Shown here one piece after another: positions 1 to 7,593 of a stretch of 54,072 bases of DNA (positions within the stretch are counted from its first letter, which is position 1; each line of letters begins with the position of its first letter). Under the pieces are notes generated by a model that was not told where the DNA came from, did not search any database, and saw only the letters and a list, made by a program, of their open reading frames with translations. A program made the translations under genes and the position numbers. The DNA is from JAGVSV01 sp040766135 (GTDB lineage Bacteria > Bacillota > Clostridia > Christensenellales > Aristaeellaceae), in assembly GCA_040766135.1 (NCBI GenBank), contig JAXGRA010000014.1:1-54072 (forward strand), read 5' to 3'.

Positions 1-26
1 CACACCGCGATGGTAGATTGCCATTG

Positions 27-55
27 CTGACAGGGTGGCAGAGACGTGTTATGAT
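27..55 (+). promoter_or_regulatory. Predicted sigma-A promoter of the PIG-L gene
   Basis: A CTGACA -35 box (27-32) and a TATGAT -10 box (50-55) are separated by exactly 17 bases, giving a start near position 62 and a leader of about 50 bases before the ATG at 112. The first 26 bases of the window hold nothing I can name. Confidence 0.5.
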
Positions 56-111
56 GGGTGACACAGAGTTGACAGAGCCCTAACGAACAAGTTGAATGAA
101 ATGGAGACGTT

Positions 112-1278
112 ATGCGTTTTCCCTTCAAAATCCTGCTGGTGGGTGCGCTGTTGTGCTTGCTGGGCACGGCTACGGCGCAGGCCAAGGAGATTACCCGCAA
201 ATGCCGCGTGACGGTGCCGGGCACCAAGGCAGCCTGGGCGGAGGCGGTGGATGGCCGGTATAAAAGCGCCTGGACACACAGGCGCTCCAAGGATTGTATC
301 CTCACTGTGCAGCTTCCGAGCGGCACGCAGGAGGGCGGCCTGTATGTGTGTTTTAAGACCGAGCCGGAGGAGATGGTGGTCAAATCAAGCGAGCGGGAGA
401 TATACCGCCGGCAGGGGGCCGGGCTGGCGCACCGCTATGTGCCGTTTACTGGGGATGAACCGCTTACCCTTGAACTGTACGGCGGGGAGCATGGCGTATC
501 CATCAACGAGTTCAAGGTGTTTTCCGGTGCCCAGCCGCCGGACTGGGTGCAGCAGTGGCAGCCGCCACTTACGTGCGCCGATTTGCTTGTTATCGTAGCG
601 CACCCGGATGATGAATTGCTGTGGCTGGGGGGCGCCATCCCTTATTACGCCCTGGAACGCGGCAAGCGCGTGGCGGTGGCTTATATGACCTGCGCCAACC
701 ACCTGCGCCGCAGCGAGCTGCTCAACGGTCTGTGGACGGCCGGTGTTCAAAATTATCCGTTCATCGGCAGCTTTTGTGACACGAGCAAGGGCGGCGTGAA
801 AGGTGTACAGGCGGCTTGGGGCGGAGAGGACAAGGTGGTGGCGCATGTCACCCGGCTGATCCGTCAGCTGCAGCCACAGGTGGTGCTTACCCATGACCTG
901 CGCGGCGAGTATGGACATCCGGCGCATATTATTACCGCGCACGCAGTGTTGAAGGCGCTGGAGGCGTCCGGTGATGCCCGTCAGTTTCCCGACAGCGCGG
1001 CCGAGCATGGCACATGGGATGTGCCGAAAACGTATATACACCTGTACAAGGAAAATCCCATCGTGATGCAGTGGCAGCAGCCCATCGCCGCGCGTGACGG
1101 CAAAACCGCGCTGCAGGTGTGCGCAGATGCGTTTAAACAGCATCGTTCAGCCGACTCCAAGTACAAGGTGGATGCTCATGGCAAGTACAGCCCCACCAGG
1201 TTCGGGCTGTACCGCACGCTGGTGGGGCCGGATGTGCAATGTGATGATTTCTTTGAGCATTTGGACGAGGAACCCTGA
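112..1278 (+). CDS. Secreted PIG-L/LmbE-family deacetylase
   Basis: A 388-residue protein with a Sec signal peptide (about residues 1-24, ending in an Ala-Gln-Ala-like cleavage site). Residues about 30-150 look like a beta-rich carbohydrate-binding or accessory domain. The PIG-L deacetylase domain follows, marked by AHPDDE at residues 163-168 and a later GEYGHPAH stretch near residue 267; in this family the His and Asp residues bind the catalytic zinc. Known members remove N-acetyl groups from N-acetylglucosamine-type sugars. The exported form here suggests action on cell-wall or extracellular glycans, but the substrate cannot be read from sequence. The start has GGAG 5-8 bases upstream and is the only sensible start before the signal peptide. 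It stands alone and converges on the BceB-like gene with 28 bases between. Confidence 0.85.
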   Translation: MRFPFKILLVGALLCLLGTATAQAKEITRKCRVTVPGTKAAWAEAVDGRYKSAWTHRRSKDCILTVQLPSGTQEGGLYVCFKTEPEEMVVKSSEREIYRRQGAGLAHRYVPFTGDEPLTLELYGGEHGVSINEFKVFSGAQPPDWVQQWQPPLTCADLLVIVAHPDDELLWLGGAIPYYALERGKRVAVAYMTCANHLRRSELLNGLWTAGVQNYPFIGSFCDTSKGGVKGVQAAWGGEDKVVAHVTRLIRQLQPQVVLTHDLRGEYGHPAHIITAHAVLKALEASGDARQFPDSAAEHGTWDVPKTYIHLYKENPIVMQWQQPIAARDGKTALQVCADAFKQHRSADSKYKVDAHGKYSPTRFGLYRTLVGPDVQCDDFFEHLDEEP

Positions 1279-1306
1279 CCAGCTGCCCCCGACTGGCTAA
1301 ATGTGT

Positions 1307-3367
1307 TTATGAAACACCCGGCCGCACGATCTTGTAATAGGTCTGTGCGGTTTTCATATAGACCAGCAGATAGAACACCGCAAACACCAGGAAGGTGCCG
1401 ATGGATGTCCAGGCGTACAGGTAGGTGTCCTGCAGCGCCATGATGTACAGCACGTAGCGCACGATGTTGAAGGCCATCAGCGTGTGCAGGCCGGCCACGG
1501 CCAGCGGCAGCAGAAACACCAGCACCACCTGGCTGCGGATGCTGCGGCGGATTTCCTGATCGCTCATGCCCACCTGGCGCAGGATGGCAAAGCGCTGCTG
1601 ATCTTCATATCCCTCAGACACCTGCTTGTAGTAGATGATCAGCACCATGGCCATGATAAACACCAGCCCTAAGAACACCGCCACAAACAGCAGCCCGCCG
1701 TACACCGCGTTAAAGTCCGCCTTGGTCAGCGTCAGGTGATCCATGGACAGCGCCACGGGTCTATCGGGATATGCGGCCTGAAATGCATTGGCTATGCGCG
1801 ATTGCACGGCCTGCGTGAAGGCATAGACGGTCTCGGTGTCCATGTCGCCGGTGTCAAAGGCATAGTTGAACCGGTAAGTATCGCGCACCGGCTGGTTGGG
1901 CAATTCCGGCACGTCGGCATAAAAGGCGCGGTGCAGCGCGCGGGTATCTTCCCGGGGCATCACCAGCAGCGCGCGCAGCGCGCCATAGGTGGCAAAGTGG
2001 CGCACCGGCCAGGCGCTGTCCAGCCATTCCACCACATGCACATTCAGGCCGTACAGCGGGAAGGTATTGGGCAACTCAAATTTCTGTGCGGAAACCGGCA
2101 CAGCCAGCGCTTCGCCGGAGGCCAGCGCCCGCGTATGTCCGGTGAGGCGCGTAAAATCCTCAGCGTCCGCCAACGTAAACTGCACGTTGAGGGCGGGCAC
2201 AAAATCATCGCCGGGGTACAGTGAAATGCCCGGAGGGTAGGAGCGCGTCATGCCCTCATCAAACGTTGCCCAGACTTCCTGAGTGCGGTAAATGATGGGG
2301 TCGCTGACCGGGATGCCCTGCTCTGTCGCCACGTCCCGGATGGTTTGGATGGCCAAGTTTTCCTGCGCTTCGTCCTGCGTATGGATCAGCGTAAACACCG
2401 CCTCCCGCCCCAGCTGGCGGCGCAGCGCGCCCTCCTTGCCGATAAACATGCTGGCTGTGGCCGATATCATCACCAACACCATGGTGGACAGTATGCAGAT
2501 GCTGGCCAGCCCCGTGGCGTTGCGCTTCATGCGGTGTATCAGGCCCGCCACCACATGGAAATGCCGGGGATGATAATAGAAGCGCTTGTTGCGCCGCAGC
2601 CCCTTGAGGATGCTGACCGAACCGGCCAGGAACAGCGCATAGGTGCCCAAGATAACCAGCAGCACGGCTAAGAAAAACCGATAAGCAGCAGACGTCATAT
2701 CGTGGGTGGTCAGCGACAGCGCATACCCGCCCAGCAGGCAGATGGCGCCGATGATGGCCAGCCACACGCGGGCGGGCGGGTCTTTCTCGCCCAAGTTGCC
2801 GCTGCGCAGCATGTCCACCGGGCGGGAGGTGGCCACCTGCCGGACGCTGTTGAGCAGCGTCAGCGTGTGGATAACGCCAAACAAAAGGATGGTTTGAACA
2901 AAGGCCCCGGTGGGCAAATGCAGCTGCGGCATCAGCCCTGTGCCTAATAATCGCAGCAAAATCAGGTACATCAACTTGCTGAACACCACGCCCAGCCCGA
3001 TGCCCAGCGCGGTGGTAACCAGCATAATCAATATCGTTTCCCACGCCATGATGCGCGCAATGTGCTTCTTTTCCAGGCCCAACACATAGAACACGCCAAA
3101 CTCTTTGGTGCGCTGCTTCACGACAAAACTGTGCGTGTAAAACAACGTAATGACCGCAAAAATCTGGATGATGACGGTGCCGAACTCCAAGGTGCGCCGC
3201 AGCGTGCGCGCGCCGTACACCTCCGTCAGCGAATCCGTCCCCGCCAGCACCTGCATCAAAAACGCCATCATCACAATGCCGGTGCAGCTGAGCATATAGG
3301 GCAGCGTGGCGCGGCGGTTGCGGAGAATGCCCTGCACGGCCAAACGGCCAAACAAACCGCGCTTCAT
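1307..3367 (-). CDS. BceB-type FtsX-family ABC transporter permease
   Basis: A 686-residue integral membrane protein of the BceB/VraG type, in which two FtsX-like membrane halves flank a large extracytoplasmic loop. Hydrophobic segments occur near residues 20-45, 55-80, 110-140, 150-175, 200-225, 230-255 and 285-310. A polar region (about 320-530) follows, then three C-terminal membrane segments from about 545. BceAB transporters sense and remove peptide antibiotics such as bacitracin from lipid II-cycle targets and signal through a BceS kinase. Its ATG overlaps the stop of the ATPase gene by four bases (ATGA), so the two are translationally coupled. It is the last gene of the unit. Confidence 0.9.
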   Translation of the reverse strand: MKRGLFGRLAVQGILRNRRATLPYMLSCTGIVMMAFLMQVLAGTDSLTEVYGARTLRRTLEFGTVIIQIFAVITLFYTHSFVVKQRTKEFGVFYVLGLEKKHIARIMAWETILIMLVTTALGIGLGVVFSKLMYLILLRLLGTGLMPQLHLPTGAFVQTILLFGVIHTLTLLNSVRQVATSRPVDMLRSGNLGEKDPPARVWLAIIGAICLLGGYALSLTTHDMTSAAYRFFLAVLLVILGTYALFLAGSVSILKGLRRNKRFYYHPRHFHVVAGLIHRMKRNATGLASICILSTMVLVMISATASMFIGKEGALRRQLGREAVFTLIHTQDEAQENLAIQTIRDVATEQGIPVSDPIIYRTQEVWATFDEGMTRSYPPGISLYPGDDFVPALNVQFTLADAEDFTRLTGHTRALASGEALAVPVSAQKFELPNTFPLYGLNVHVVEWLDSAWPVRHFATYGALRALLVMPREDTRALHRAFYADVPELPNQPVRDTYRFNYAFDTGDMDTETVYAFTQAVQSRIANAFQAAYPDRPVALSMDHLTLTKADFNAVYGGLLFVAVFLGLVFIMAMVLIIYYKQVSEGYEDQQRFAILRQVGMSDQEIRRSIRSQVVLVFLLPLAVAGLHTLMAFNIVRYVLYIMALQDTYLYAWTSIGTFLVFAVFYLLVYMKTAQTYYKIVRPGVS

Positions 3368-4134
3368 GGCGTGTCTCCTGTCTGCGCGGGGGACAGCGCC
3401 GTCAAGGTATCGGCAATGCGCTGGTACAGGTTGGCGCCCTCTTCCTCCCGGTACAGCTGGTGGAAAATGACGCCGTCCTTGATGAACAGCACGCGCCCGG
3501 CGTGGCTGGCCGCCTTCAGGGAGTGCGTGACCATCAGGATGGTCTGCCCCTGGCGGTTGACCTCGGTCAGCAGCGAAAGCAAGCTGTCCGACGCGCGTGA
3601 ATCCAGCGCGCCGGTGGGCTCATCGGCCAGCAGCAGCCGTGGGCCGGGGATCAGTGCGCGCGCGATGGCGGCGCGCTGCTTTTCGCCGCCGGACACCTCA
3701 TAGGGAAATTTGTCCAGCAGGTCTAAGATGCCCAGGCGCTCGGCCAATGGGCGCACGCGCTGCTCCATCTCCTGCGGCGTGGCATGGCCCGCCAGCACCA
3801 GCGGCAGCAGGATATTATCGCGGATGGAAAATGTGTCCAGCAGGTTAAACTCCTGGAACACAAAGCCCAAGTTCTCGCGGCGGAATTTGGCCAAGTCGCC
3901 GTCCGGGATGTCGGCCATGGGCTTGCCGTCCAGCAGCACCTGCCCCGAGGTGGGCTTGTCCAGCGCGGCCAAGATGTTCAGCAGCGTGGTCTTGCCCGAG
4001 CCGCTTTCGCCCATGATGGCGACAAACTCGCGCGCGTCCACGCTGAACGTAACATCCCGCAGCGCCTCCACGCGGTTGGTGCCAAAGCGGGTGGTATAGG
4101 TTTTCTTTAAGTTGCGTACATCAAGGACTGCCAT
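3364..4134 (-). CDS. BceA-type ABC transporter ATP-binding protein
   Basis: A 256-residue ATPase of the MacB/LolD/BceA class. It has Walker A GESGSGKTT near residues 42-50, a Q-loop in VFQEFN near residue 92, an ABC signature VSGGEKQR near 147, Walker B LLLADEPTGALD near 168, and an H-loop in VTHS near 202. The length suits the family. It pairs with the downstream FtsX-type permease through an ATGA overlap. The start has GGAGG about 6 bases upstream. The 126 bases separating it from the kinase gene upstream may hold its own promoter and a BceR-type box (4229-4242). Confidence 0.92.
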   Translation of the reverse strand: MAVLDVRNLKKTYTTRFGTNRVEALRDVTFSVDAREFVAIMGESGSGKTTLLNILAALDKPTSGQVLLDGKPMADIPDGDLAKFRRENLGFVFQEFNLLDTFSIRDNILLPLVLAGHATPQEMEQRVRPLAERLGILDLLDKFPYEVSGGEKQRAAIARALIPGPRLLLADEPTGALDSRASDSLLSLLTEVNRQGQTILMVTHSLKAASHAGRVLFIKDGVIFHQLYREEEGANLYQRIADTLTALSPAQTGDTP

Positions 4135-4228
4135 GTTGTCCCTCCTTTGCGTGTCAGTGTACGGCTTTATGTTAGCGCATGGCGCGCAAACGTGCTGGAC
4201 AAAACCCTTACAATGGGAGGGCGCAAAC

Positions 4229-4242
4229 GAACATTTTTGTCA
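4229..4242 (-). promoter_or_regulatory. Candidate BceR-type binding site upstream of bceA-like gene
   Basis: On the minus strand this reads TGACA-AAAA-TGTTC, an imperfect inverted repeat with a 4-base spacer. BceR-like regulators of Firmicutes are described as binding TNACA-N4-TGTAA upstream of their transporter genes, so the first half matches fully and the second partly. It lies about 95 bases before the transporter start. This is inference from pattern and position only. Confidence 0.3.
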
Positions 4243-4260
4243 CATTGCAATATATCCGTA

Positions 4261-5262
4261 TCAATCTTTGGGCTGCGGGGTGAGGGGGAACGCTAACTGC
4301 GCGCGGGTGCCCTGCCCGGGCTGCGAAGCAAGCGTAAGCGTGATGTCCAAGCGCTCGCACGCGCGGCGGCACAGGTACAGCCCGATGCCCGTGGCATTGG
4401 TGTCCTGATGGCCGGTGGTGCCGGTAAAGCCGTGCTCGGTCACGCGCGGCAAATCCTGGGCCGCAATGCCAATGCCGGTGTCCTGCACGGTCAGGGTGCG
4501 GCTGTGCGCTGTCCAGGCGATGGTGATACCGCCCTCCTGCGTGTACTTAATAGCATTGCTAATCAGCTGATCCAGCGCAAAGCCCAACAGCTTGCCGTCG
4601 GTCACCACCTGCACATCCTCCGGCACGGTCACCGTCAGGCGCAGGTGCTTTAGCACAAACAGCCGCGCATGGCGGCGCACGGCCTCCGCCACCACGGGCT
4701 TGAGCGCGGTGGGCGCAAACAGAAAATCATCTGCCCCGGCGTCCAATTTAAATTAGTTCAGCAGCATATCCACCTGGCGGGAGATTTTATTTAGTTCATC
4801 CTGCAAGGGCATGCGCTGCGCGCTGTCCACGCGCTGGAGCAGCAGCTGCTGTGCGGAGATCGGCGTTTTGATCTGATGGCTCCAGCGCGTGATGGTGCTG
4901 ACCAGCCGCTGATAGCGCGCATCCTGGCCGGTCACGGCCTGCGCGTGCAGCTGCGCTAACTGCGTGAGCAGCTGCTGATAATCCTGCTCCAACAGCCCGT
5001 TTGCTGCGGGCAGGTGCGTAAGCGATTCGGGCAATGCCTGCATCAGGCGCTGAAGCGCGCGGTGCCGCGCCAGATAGCGCGCATAGTCCGCGCCGCCCGC
5101 CAGGCACAGCAGCACCAGGCATATCAGCCCAGCATACAGCGCGGCCTGCACCGGCGCACGGTACAGATGCAGCACCAGCGCAAAGATACAGGCCGCCAGC
5201 GCCAGCCACACCAGCGCCGTAAGGCGCGCACGCAGCCAACGCAAAAACACCCGCCTGGTCAC
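4261..5262 (-). pseudogene. BceS-type sensor histidine kinase interrupted by one in-frame TAA
   Basis: One reading frame of 334 codons encodes an intramembrane-sensing kinase, split by a single TAA at 4753-4755. The N-terminal part (GTG start at 5262, residues 1-169) has two membrane helices with almost no loop and the H-box WSHQIKTPI. The C-terminal part carries the HATPase domain with N-, G1- and G2-like boxes (ISNAIKYT, DTGIGI, GIGLYL). Downstream of the TAA the frame continues FKLD, as in kinases that read LQYLRLD, so the TAA sits where a conserved Tyr codon (TAT or TAC) is expected: a one-base change. The TTG at 4746 could open a separate fragment but has no good ribosome binding site. 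The GTGA overlap with the regulator gene supports an originally intact pair. It may be a real nonsense mutation or a sequence error. Confidence 0.8.
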
Positions 5263-5930
5263 AGCAAATAGCCCTGCCTCTTGCGGGTTTCGATCAAGTC
5301 CACCAGGCCAATATCGGCCAACTTGCGCCGCAGCCGGGCCACATTGACGGTCAATGTGTTTTCGTCCACATAGGTATCATCCTCCCACAGCGCAGTCATC
5401 AGCGCCTCGCGGGATACAATGCTGCCCCGGTTGTCCAGCAGCGTCTGCAAAATGCGGTTTTCATTGCGCGTCAGCTCCACCTCCTGCGTGCCATGGGCGG
5501 CGGTGGCGCGCGCGGCGTCATACACAAGCCCCCGGTGCGCAATCACCGGTGCGGGCGCCGCATAGCCATAGGTGCGCCGCAGCAGCGCCTCAATGCGCGC
5601 GGTCAGCACGCCCAAGTCAAAGGGCTTGGCAATCAGGTCGTCCGCCCCCTGTGCCATGGCGGTGATGGCGTTCAAATTATCGGCCGCTGAGGTCAAAAAC
5701 AGGATGGGCACCTGCGATACCCGGCGGATGAGCCTGCACCAGTGGTAGCCGTTGCGCCCGGGCAGCATCAGGTCCAACAGCACCAAATGCGGCGACAACT
5801 GCGCCCATTCGGCGTCAAAATCGTCAAAGCCATCCCGCACCATCACCTCATAGCCCCAGCCCGTCAGGTGATGCTGCACCTCGCCTGCGATAACGGGGTC
5901 GTCCTCAACCAGCGGGATACGGTAGGTCAA
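5259..5930 (-). CDS. OmpR-family response regulator (BceR-like)
   Basis: A 223-residue regulator. The receiver domain (about 1-118) has an acidic pair EDD at 9-11, the phospho-acceptor Asp in LLDLMLPG near residue 53, and a conserved Lys in AKPFD near 102. A winged-helix DNA-binding domain follows (about 130-223) with the typical LTRNENRIL and VNVARLRRKL stretches. The start codon is TTG at 5930, two bases after the stop of the malic enzyme gene, with AGGA just upstream; no ATG or GTG fits. The kinase GTG overlaps its stop. It should control the BceAB-type transporter just downstream. Being cotranscribed with a metabolic gene is unusual for this module. Confidence 0.9.
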   Translation of the reverse strand: MTYRIPLVEDDPVIAGEVQHHLTGWGYEVMVRDGFDDFDAEWAQLSPHLVLLDLMLPGRNGYHWCRLIRRVSQVPILFLTSAADNLNAITAMAQGADDLIAKPFDLGVLTARIEALLRRTYGYAAPAPVIAHRGLVYDAARATAAHGTQEVELTRNENRILQTLLDNRGSIVSREALMTALWEDDTYVDENTLTVNVARLRRKLADIGLVDLIETRKRQGYLL

Positions 5931-5932
5931 GC

Positions 5933-7108
5933 TTATATCCTGCTTACTCCGCTGTCGCGCGCGGCCTGCGCCACGGCCCCGGCCACGGCATCGCGCACGC
6001 GCGGGTCAAACGGGGCGGGGATGATGCATTCCTCGTTGAGCGCGCCCTCATCCACCAGCCCGGCCAGCGCCTGGGCGGCGGCCACCTTCATGGCGTCGTT
6101 GATGTCGCTTGCGCGCACGTCAAATGCGCCGCGGAACACGCCGGGGAAGGCCAGCACGTTGTTGATCTGATTGGGGTAATCGCTGCGCCCGGTGGCAATC
6201 ACGCGCGCGCCGCCGGCCTTGGCTTCGTCCGGGAAAATCTCCGGCACCGGGTTGGCGCAAGCAAACACGATGGCGTCCTTCGCCATGCTACGCACCATGT
6301 CGGTGGTGACGGTGCCGGGCGCCGATACGCCGATAAACACGTCCGCGCCTTTCAGCGCGTCGGCCAGCGTGCCCTGCTCTTTGTTCAGGTTGGTCACTTT
6401 GGCCATCTCGTCCTTGATGGCGTTCATGCCGCCCTCGCGCCCCTCATAGATCAGCCCCCGGCGGTCGCACAGCCGGATGTCCTGAAAGCCATAGGACAGC
6501 ATCAGCTTGGTAATCGCAATGGCGGCGGCACCCGCGCCGCTGATCACCACGCGCACCTTGTCCGGCGCCTTGCCCACCACCTTGAGCGCGTTGATCAGCC
6601 CCGCCAGCGTCACGATGGCCGTGCCGTGCTGGTCATCATGGAAAATGGGAATGTCGGTGACTTCCTTTAGCTTGCGCTCAATTTCAAAGCAGCGGGGGGA
6701 GGCGATGTCCTCCAAGTTGACCCCGCCAAAGGAGCCGGATATCAGGCGGATGGTCTCCACGATGGTGTCCACATCGGTGGATTTGATGCACATCGGGAAG
6801 GCATCCACGCCGCCAAAGGCCTTGAACAGCACGCACTTGCCCTCCATCACCGGCATACCGGCCTCCGGGCCGATATCGCCCAGGCCCAGCACCGCCGTGC
6901 CGTCGGTCACCACTAAGCACAGGTTCCACCGGCGCGTCAGGTCATAGCTTTTGCTCACATCCTTTTGGATTTCTAAGCACGGCGCGGCCACGCCCGGCGT
7001 GTAGGCCAGCGACAAATCTTCCTTGGTGGTCACCGGCGCTACGGGTACAACCTCGATCTTCCCGCGCCACTGCGCATGTTTTTTCAGGGATTCCTTTGCA
7101 TAGTCCAT
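5933..7108 (-). CDS. Malic enzyme (malate to pyruvate, NAD(P)-dependent)
   Basis: A 391-residue protein of the short bacterial malic enzyme family. It opens with DYAKESLKKHAQWRGKIEV and the malic N-domain signature near LSLAYTPGVAAPC. It then has LCLVVTDGTAVLGLGDIGPEAGMPV's substrate-binding segment (about 60-80), IFHDDQHGTA, and an NAD-binding fold with VVISGAGAAA near residue 190. The reaction is oxidative decarboxylation of malate to pyruvate in the cytosol. I chose the ATG at 7108 because GGAGG lies 8-12 bases upstream; a longer frame of 22 extra codons has no such site. It follows the small FakA-like gene by 13 bases and runs directly into the response regulator. Confidence 0.92.
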   Translation of the reverse strand: MDYAKESLKKHAQWRGKIEVVPVAPVTTKEDLSLAYTPGVAAPCLEIQKDVSKSYDLTRRWNLCLVVTDGTAVLGLGDIGPEAGMPVMEGKCVLFKAFGGVDAFPMCIKSTDVDTIVETIRLISGSFGGVNLEDIASPRCFEIERKLKEVTDIPIFHDDQHGTAIVTLAGLINALKVVGKAPDKVRVVISGAGAAAIAITKLMLSYGFQDIRLCDRRGLIYEGREGGMNAIKDEMAKVTNLNKEQGTLADALKGADVFIGVSAPGTVTTDMVRSMAKDAIVFACANPVPEIFPDEAKAGGARVIATGRSDYPNQINNVLAFPGVFRGAFDVRASDINDAMKVAAAQALAGLVDEGALNEECIIPAPFDPRVRDAVAGAVAQAARDSGVSRI

Positions 7109-7121
7109 GTCCGTTCCTCCA

Positions 7122-7373
7122 TCAGCCCTCCAGGTCATCGGCCTGGCGCTGCATATTTTCGATAATGATGTCATAGATATCGCCCAGCGAGGCGCAGTAT
7201 TTCAGGGTGTCCCACGGCTCGTTGGTGTGAAAGTGCACCTTAAGCAACTCCTCATCGCCCACCACCAGCAGCGAATCGCCGTCAAAGTGCTCGGTGATAT
7301 AGGCAGCCACCTTGTTCTCATCCAGGTCGGTGCCTTCGATGAGCATTTGTACGTCAAAGCGGTATTCCAACAT
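7122..7373 (-). CDS. Small stand-alone domain resembling part of FakA/YloV
   Basis: An 83-residue cytosolic protein. The segment GDSLLVVGDEELLKVHFHTNEP followed by a closing IENMQRQ strongly recalls the C-terminal part of FakA/YloV (the DAK-phosphatase/fatty-acid kinase A family), where the same motif joins the kinase to its DegV-like domain. Here no DhaL kinase domain is attached. Small proteins of this kind are often labelled 'kinase to dihydroxyacetone kinase', but no function is established. The ATG at 7373 is chosen because AGGAGG lies 7 bases upstream; an in-frame GTG nine bases earlier overlaps that site. It is the first gene of the unit, with malic enzyme next. Confidence 0.7.
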   Translation of the reverse strand: MLEYRFDVQMLIEGTDLDENKVAAYITEHFDGDSLLVVGDEELLKVHFHTNEPWDTLKYCASLGDIYDIIIENMQRQADDLEG

Positions 7374-7516
7374 TGTTTCCACCTCCTGATTCTGTAACTA
7401 TCATACCCCAACGGCAGGGCGCGCGTAAATACCGGCCTGTTCTGTGCAGGGGTGCTGTTGGGTGATACCGTATGCCCTGCCTGCGTCCTCCGGTGCCCCC
7501 TCTTTGCTGTATTTCC

Positions 7517-7544
7517 ATTATAAATGCCGTTGCCGGTAATGCAA
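7517..7544 (-). promoter_or_regulatory. Predicted promoter of the FakA-like/malic enzyme/Bce unit
   Basis: On the minus strand a TTGCAT -35 box (7544-7539) and a perfect TATAAT -10 box (7522-7517) are 16 bases apart. The leader to the ATG at 7373 would be about 137 bases. A second, closer candidate is TTTACG-18-TATGAT ending near 7400. The leader has no riboswitch I recognise. Confidence 0.5.
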
Positions 7545-7545
7545 A

Positions 7546-7571
7546 GGGGCCGCTGATGGTGCAGCAGCCCC
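7546..7571 (-). terminator. Hairpin after the DUF4179 gene
   Basis: GGGGCCGCTG (7546-7555) pairs with CAGCAGCCCC (7562-7571) over ten pairs with one G-U and a six-base loop, followed on the minus strand by only a short TTT run. It lies 23 bases after the DUF4179 stop and overlaps the start of the next promoter. Confidence 0.45.
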
Positions 7572-7593
7572 CGGCGGCAGGGTGGGGTATTTG

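Noticed and set aside
385..1143. Long antisense open frame opposite the PIG-L gene, and similar ones throughout (for example 20212-21423, 24460-25635, 13299-14426)
   Set aside because: GC-rich codon use in the true genes produces long shadow frames; these lack ribosome binding sites and family motifs.
4261..4746. Separate stand-alone HATPase protein from TTG 4746
   Set aside because: The frame is continuous with the upstream kinase half except for one TAA and has no own ribosome binding site.
4753..4755. Stop-codon recoding (readthrough or special amino acid) at the kinase TAA
   Set aside because: TAA is not used for selenocysteine or pyrrolysine and no recoding signal is visible; mutation or error is simpler.
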